From contig CATXXC010000013.1 in NCBI GenBank assembly GCA_958403385.1, positions 1-64,000 of the forward strand: DNA of 64,000 nt, given 5' to 3'. The notes under the pieces were generated by a model, which saw only the letters and a list, made by a program, of their open reading frames with translations, did no database searches and was not told the origin of the DNA. Positions 60,078-64,000 of this stretch are shown here, piece by piece. Positions within the stretch are counted from its first letter, which is position 1, and the number at the start of each line of letters is the position of its first letter. Source of the stretch: an uncultured Collinsella sp. GTDB taxonomy: Bacteria > Actinomycetota > Coriobacteriia > Coriobacteriales > Coriobacteriaceae. A program made the position numbers and the translations under genes.

Positions 60078-60569
60078 ATGATATTCGTTACCGTAGGCTC
60101 CCAGAAGTTTCAGTTCGACAGATTAGTCAGGGCGGTAGATGCTCTCGTTGCTAGCGGTGTTGCTGAGGATGGAGCTTTTGCTCAGACGGGTGTGTGCACT
60201 TACATTCCTGAGTATTTGGAACACGAGGCGTTTCTCGATCGTGATTCCTTCCGCGTTCATATGGATGCTTGCGATGTCGTGGTAACCCATGGAGGTACCG
60301 GCGCCATCATCGGCGCCGTTAAGGACAACAAGAAAGTCATCGCTGTTCCGCGTCTAGCAAAATACGGCGAACATGTGGATGATCACCAGATTGAGATTGT
60401 TCGACAGTTCGGGGACATGGGGCTGATTGAGCCGTGTATGGACCCTACCGACCTGCCCGCCGCTTATGCGCGGGTGCTTTCCAAGGATTACCTGCCCTAC
60501 AAGAGCAACGCGGCGCGGTTCTGCGCCGACCTTTCCGATTACATCGATGGCGTTGGAGGCGTACGATGA
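60078..60569 (+). CDS. Alg13/PssE-like glycosyltransferase subunit
   Basis: This 163-residue protein corresponds to the donor-binding half of a split GT28 enzyme. MIFVTVGSQKFQFDRLVRAV at the start and VVTHGGTGAIIGAVKDNKKV near residues 68-87 are characteristic. EHVDDHQIEIVRQF follows. GGGAGGTGG precedes the ATG. It works with the Alg14-like protein encoded just upstream and overlaps the following gene by four bases. Confidence 0.9.
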   Translation: MIFVTVGSQKFQFDRLVRAVDALVASGVAEDGAFAQTGVCTYIPEYLEHEAFLDRDSFRVHMDACDVVVTHGGTGAIIGAVKDNKKVIAVPRLAKYGEHVDDHQIEIVRQFGDMGLIEPCMDPTDLPAAYARVLSKDYLPYKSNAARFCADLSDYIDGVGGVR

Positions 60570-61456
60570 AACTTAAGAAAAGATTCGCGCTTTCTCTGAG
60601 GAACAACTTGCGCTTTATCCCCGACGAGGATTTTATTCGCATGTGCTTCAGAGCAAAGCTGCACTATAAGCTCGATCTTGATCATCCCAGGACCTTTAAT
60701 GAGAAGCTCCAGTGGTGCAAGCTGCATTATCACAATCCAGTCTTGACCACGCTTGTTGACAAGTTTGAAGTGCGATCTTTTGTAAGGGAGCGTATCGGCG
60801 ATGAGTACCTTGTTCCGCTTTATGGCGTCTACGATTCGGTGGAAGAAATCGACATTGATGAGTTGCCGGAAAAGTTCGTGCTGAAGTGCACTCACGACTC
60901 GCAGAGCACAATCGTGTGTACGGACAAATCAATATTCGATTTTGAGGTCGCTAAGAAACGCCTGCGTACTGCACTTCAACGGAATTGGTACTGGCAGGGT
61001 CGGGAGTGGGCCTACAAGGATATAGCTCCTCGTGTGGTTGCCGAGGCGTACCTCGACGAACCGGGTAGGCAGACCCCGACTGACTATAAGTTCTACTGCT
61101 TCGATGGTAAGGCGGCGCTCGTGCAGACCGATGCTGATCGCTTTACCGCGCACGATATGCAGTATTTCACTCCATGCTGGGAGCAACGTGGAGACATCAA
61201 TCACGAAGTATCCAATCGTAAACCCACCGAAAAGCCCGAGAACTACGATTTGATGCTCAGACTTGCTGAGACGTTGGCGTCGGATCTTCCGCATGTACGA
61301 GTCGATCTTTACAACATCGCGGGCAATCCTTTCTTCGGCGAGATGACTTTTTACACCGGGGGCGGTTTCGACCCCTTCTACGCTGATGAGAAGCAGCCGG
61401 ACAGGCTCGATTGCGAGCTCGGAGAGCTATTCGTTTTGCCTAAGCAGAATTCGTAA
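60566..61456 (+). CDS. TupA-like ATP-grasp protein of polysaccharide biosynthesis
   Basis: This 296-residue protein matches the TupA-like ATP-grasp family found in capsule and teichuronopeptide clusters. The region DHPRTFNEKLQWCKLHYHNP near residues 34-53 is typical, followed by LVDKFEVRSFVRERIGDEYL and PEKFVLKCTHDSQSTIVCTD. DYKFYCFDGKAAL and a C-terminal FFGEMTFYTGGGFDPF complete the family pattern. These proteins probably form amide bonds between acidic sugars and amino acids, which would fit UDP-glucuronate supplied by ugd; this is inference. The ATG at 60566 has TTGGAGG upstream and overlaps the previous gene. Confidence 0.85.
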   Translation: MKLKKRFALSLRNNLRFIPDEDFIRMCFRAKLHYKLDLDHPRTFNEKLQWCKLHYHNPVLTTLVDKFEVRSFVRERIGDEYLVPLYGVYDSVEEIDIDELPEKFVLKCTHDSQSTIVCTDKSIFDFEVAKKRLRTALQRNWYWQGREWAYKDIAPRVVAEAYLDEPGRQTPTDYKFYCFDGKAALVQTDADRFTAHDMQYFTPCWEQRGDINHEVSNRKPTEKPENYDLMLRLAETLASDLPHVRVDLYNIAGNPFFGEMTFYTGGGFDPFYADEKQPDRLDCELGELFVLPKQNS

Positions 61457-61505
61457 CTGCGAATGTAGCGGCGTAGGTAGTATTATCTAGCGAGTGTGGA
61501 TAATC

Positions 61506-61707
61506 CCGAGAAGAACATGGTCCAGACTCCGCCCGATCTAATTCACTCAGTAAGCCCTGGCTTACATCAAAGATTGCATTTGGAATGAAAGATAGAAATC
61601 CCATGGGCTTGGAACATTCAAGAACATGTTGCGAAAAGCGAATGATTGCCCTGGATTATTCTGCAGAAGCCTGGTTGAAGCTGCTCTACGGTGAGGTAGC
61701 CAAGTGA
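61506..61707 (+). pseudogene. Possible remnant of a polysaccharide gene before the GT4 gene
   Basis: A plus-strand frame without a good start or ribosome binding site runs from about 61506 to the TGA at 61705-61707. It includes an ATG at 61585 (GMKDRNPMGLEHSRT) and ends DYSAEAWLKLLYGEVAK. The end looks like the last helix of a glycosyltransferase, and the stop overlaps the next start as GTGA, the usual coupling in this cluster. The upstream part is missing. It could also be a short real ORF of 40 residues. Confidence 0.35.
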
Positions 61708-62807
61708 ACGTCTGCATGATTACATACAATCTCGTCAATAATGGCATTGGCAAGGTAGTGCTCACATATTCGTTCGAACTTATCCGGCATGGGCACACGG
61801 TGACCTTGCTCGTCGGTGGTCCATGCGAACAAGAGAAAGTTGATGAGGCCGTAGCTCACGGCATCGCGGTCACACAGCTTCCCGATAAGAGGTCCGACAC
61901 CCTTGGCTATTTCGAGGCGCTGAGCAAAGCCCTCGACGAGGGACAATTCGACATCTGCCATGTCCACGGCAACAGTGGTATGGTCTTCCCTGAGTTGGTT
62001 ATAGCGAAGTGCTCCCGTGTTGTAGTGGTGGCCTGCCACTGTCACAGCACGGGATGCGAACATCCCGTGCTGCACAGGGTGCTGAGGCCTTTCGTGCCTC
62101 GACTTTGCGACTGCATGTTCGCGTGCAGTGACGAGGCGGGCAAATGGCTTTTTGGAAATGCGGGCTTTTCCGTCATCCCTAATTCCTTCGACCTTGACAA
62201 GTTCAGGTTCGATCCGCAAGCTCGCCTCGAGCTGCGCGGAGCCTACGGTATCGACGAGGACGTCTATATTCTTGGCAACGTGGCGAGGTTGAACCCTGAG
62301 AAAAATCATGCGTTCCTAATCAAGGTTTTCGAGGCATTTCATGCTGAGAACCCTGAATCGATTCTGATGATTGCTGGTGGGGGACCTGGAGAGAAGGATG
62401 TTAGGGCCTTGGTTGAGGCATCGCCTGCCCATGATTCGATTATGCTGCTTGGCAACGTAAAAGACCCAGCCAAGCTCTATTCGGCGATGGATTGCTTTGT
62501 GTTTCCCTCGATTCACGAGGGACTTGGTATCGTCCTCGTGGAGGCACAACTCGCCGGCCTTGAATGCTTCGTATCGTCCAATGTGCCGCAGGACGCTTGC
62601 GTGAGTGACAGGTTCCACGCGATTTCCCTTACAGAAGCCGCTGAAAGATGGGCGGGCGAGATAGCTGCGATGGCCTTTTGGCCACATGATAGGAGCAAAG
62701 ACTCCTTCCGTGCGGGGAGCCTGGAGCCTTTTGACATCTCCTCGAGCTACCACCTTCTTGAGAGCGCATACGAGGCCGCATTGGATCGTAAAGGAGGACG
62801 GGAATGA
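61704..62807 (+). CDS. Glycosyltransferase family 4 (GT-B fold)
   Basis: This 367-residue glycosyltransferase has an N-terminal acceptor domain (NVCMITYNLVNNGIGKVVLT) and a GT4 C-terminal domain. ILGNVARLNPEKNHAFLIKV near residue 192 and PSIHEGLGIVLVEAQLAGLE near 269-288 contain the EX7E motif. It adds a sugar to the growing repeat unit; donor and linkage cannot be told. The GTG at 61704 gives a natural N-terminus and overlaps a short upstream frame. The stop overlaps the acetyltransferase start by four bases. Confidence 0.9.
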   Translation: MNVCMITYNLVNNGIGKVVLTYSFELIRHGHTVTLLVGGPCEQEKVDEAVAHGIAVTQLPDKRSDTLGYFEALSKALDEGQFDICHVHGNSGMVFPELVIAKCSRVVVVACHCHSTGCEHPVLHRVLRPFVPRLCDCMFACSDEAGKWLFGNAGFSVIPNSFDLDKFRFDPQARLELRGAYGIDEDVYILGNVARLNPEKNHAFLIKVFEAFHAENPESILMIAGGGPGEKDVRALVEASPAHDSIMLLGNVKDPAKLYSAMDCFVFPSIHEGLGIVLVEAQLAGLECFVSSNVPQDACVSDRFHAISLTEAAERWAGEIAAMAFWPHDRSKDSFRAGSLEPFDISSSYHLLESAYEAALDRKGGRE

Positions 62808-63299
62808 ACATCAACGTCGACTTTGCCGAAGCCGCCGGTGGAAAGGGCTTCCCTCGTTCGCTCGGGACGTTTCTTTTGAACCCCTGCTTCCACGCTGTGG
62901 CTCTTTTCCGCCTGTCCGCCCTGCTCTACCGTTGCCATCTTGAGCCACTGGCAAAGATTGTTTGGTGTTTGAACAGGATGCTTTACCACGTCGATTTGGA
63001 TTACAAAGCGAAGTTGGCACCGGGGTTTCGCCTCGTCCACGGGCTCGGCGTTGTTATAGGCGCTGGGGTCGTCAGCGAGGGGCCGCTCACAGTGTATCAG
63101 GGTGTGACCATCGGCGGCTCTCATGGACGTCATCGCGAAGATGGTCGGGGGGGGGGTCTTCTGGCAGCCCCATTTCGGGAGCAACGTTATCGTGTACACG
63201 AACTCCTGCATTTTCGGACCAATATACGTTGGGGACGGCGCGATTGTGAAGGCGGCTCGAATAGTTACGAAGGACGTTGGGCCTGGGGACAAGATATAA
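62804..63299 (+). pseudogene. CysE-like hexapeptide acetyltransferase, frameshifted in a G10 tract
   Basis: The first 115 codons encode a serine-acetyltransferase-like protein (FHAVALFRLSALLYRCHLEP, then GFRLVHGLGVVIGAGVVSEG and VYQGVTIGGSHG), the left-handed beta-helix type common in capsule clusters. At 63147-63156 there are ten G residues. In the present frame the protein becomes a nonsense tail and stops at 63325. With nine G residues the frame continues as VFWQPHFGSNVIVYTNSCIF and GDGAIVKAARIVTKDVGP to a stop at 63299, a normal C-terminus. The gene would O-acetylate the polysaccharide. Either the gene is switched off by slipped-strand phase variation, or the tract is a sequencing error. 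Confidence 0.85.
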
Positions 63300-63312
63300 A
63301 CGGAGGTTGCTT

Positions 63313-64000
63313 GTGCCGCTTGTAAGCATAATTATTCCAGTCTATAAGGTCGAAAAAGAACTTGGCCGCTGCGTTGACAGTGTCCTTTGCCAGACGTTGG
63401 GCGATATCGAGGTGATTCTCGTCGATGACGGGAGTCCGGATGATTGCCCTCGAATCTGCGATGATTACGCCCTTGCGGATTCGAGGGTAAAAGTTGTCCA
63501 CAAGCAGAACGGAGGGCTTTCGGATGCGCGCAACTTCGGTCTGACCGAGGCGACTGGGGATTACATCATGTTCGTTGATTCAGACGATTCTATCGAGCTC
63601 GATGCTTGCGAGAGGCTGCTGCGTTTGGCAACCGATTCCCACGCTGACATCGTCCTTGGGGATTGGAGGGTAACCCCGGGTCCGGACAGGCCCGATCACT
63701 ACGCGTCGCTTGAGGAGGGAAAGGCATATCTCACTAAGGATTTCATTCTCACAGCTCTAAAAGCGGGAGAATGGTACCCGTGCGCATGCTTCATGTTTTG
63801 CAAGCTCTCGTTGTTTAAGGAAAACGGGCTCAGGTTTGCCGTGGGGCTGCTGCATGAAGACATGGAGATGCAGCCTAGAGTCTTTCTTGCAGCGGATACC
63901 GTCGTCTGCCTGAAATACAAGTTCTACAACTACATTCAACGGCCAGGCTCCATCATGAAATCGCAGAATTCTTTCGAACGTGCGGTTTCCATGTGCGAGA
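63313..64000 (+). CDS. Glycosyltransferase family 2, 5' part
   Basis: The frame is open from the GTG at 63313 to the window end, at least 229 residues. The protein starts VPLVSIIIPVYKVEKELGRC, contains VILVDDGSPDDCPRICDDY, GGLSDARNFGLTEATGDYI and the metal-binding FVDSDDSIE, which are the GT2 GT-A motifs. GGAGG lies seven bases before the GTG. It adds a further sugar to the capsule or EPS repeat unit. The C-terminal part lies outside the window. Confidence 0.92.
   Translation, partial: MPLVSIIIPVYKVEKELGRCVDSVLCQTLGDIEVILVDDGSPDDCPRICDDYALADSRVKVVHKQNGGLSDARNFGLTEATGDYIMFVDSDDSIELDACERLLRLATDSHADIVLGDWRVTPGPDRPDHYASLEEGKAYLTKDFILTALKAGEWYPCACFMFCKLSLFKENGLRFAVGLLHEDMEMQPRVFLAADTVVCLKYKFYNYIQRPGSIMKSQNSFERAVSMCE

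Overview
The window looks like a chromosomal segment of a high-GC anaerobic gut actinobacterium of the class Coriobacteriia, most likely Collinsella or a close relative. This is inferred from the gene content (anaerobic cobalamin pathway, glycogen operon with GlgC/GlgD, single-chain Fe-S serine dehydratase, Coriobacteriia-like spelling of housekeeping genes) and the high GC. No 16S gene or other decisive marker is present.

Layout. 1-2241: 3' end of a tRNA-Glu, a flippase-like membrane protein and a TetR regulator. 2244-24160: a very GC-rich cobalamin/tetrapyrrole island. Its left arm (minus strand) encodes an exported CbiK-type chelatase, a small lipoprotein, a substrate-binding lipoprotein and a FecCD-type ABC transporter, all behind a cobalamin riboswitch. 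Its right arm (plus strand, 8260-24039) is one tightly overlapping run of 17 genes covering nearly the whole anaerobic adenosylcobalamin pathway. The precorrin-2 methyltransferase cbiL is visible only as an internally deleted remnant. The island edges carry what look like remnants of an IS3/IS150-type transposase (left) and an IS21-type IstA (right). 24251-33120: minus-strand MacAB-like exporter, L,D-transpeptidase, serine dehydratase and metK. 33202-40419: plus-strand gltX, priA, def, fmt and rsmB. 40868-54251: minus-strand fmdB-like gene, a GH13-GH77 fusion, and the glycogen operon glgB-glgP-glgC-glgD-glgA. 54583-56158: HAD phosphatase, thiamine pyrophosphokinase and tRNA-Ala. 56198-64000: a long structured leader, a LoaP/NusG-like antiterminator and the start of a capsule or exopolysaccharide cluster that runs off the window.

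How the parts work together. The cobalamin operon carries the corrin ring from cobalt insertion to the complete nucleotide loop, and the divergent riboswitch-controlled unit probably imports or metallates tetrapyrroles outside the membrane. The glycogen genes supply ADP-glucose, polymerise, branch and degrade the polymer. GlgA and GlgB both carry unusual Lys/Ala/Thr-rich, histone-H1-like tails, the most striking protein feature of the window. The polysaccharide cluster appears to be controlled by processive antitermination, and one of its acetyltransferase genes is broken in a tract of ten G residues, which suggests phase variation.

Intergenic regions hold several families of long hairpin repeats, including three copies of a 67-69 bp element with GTTGCGGTGAA arms.
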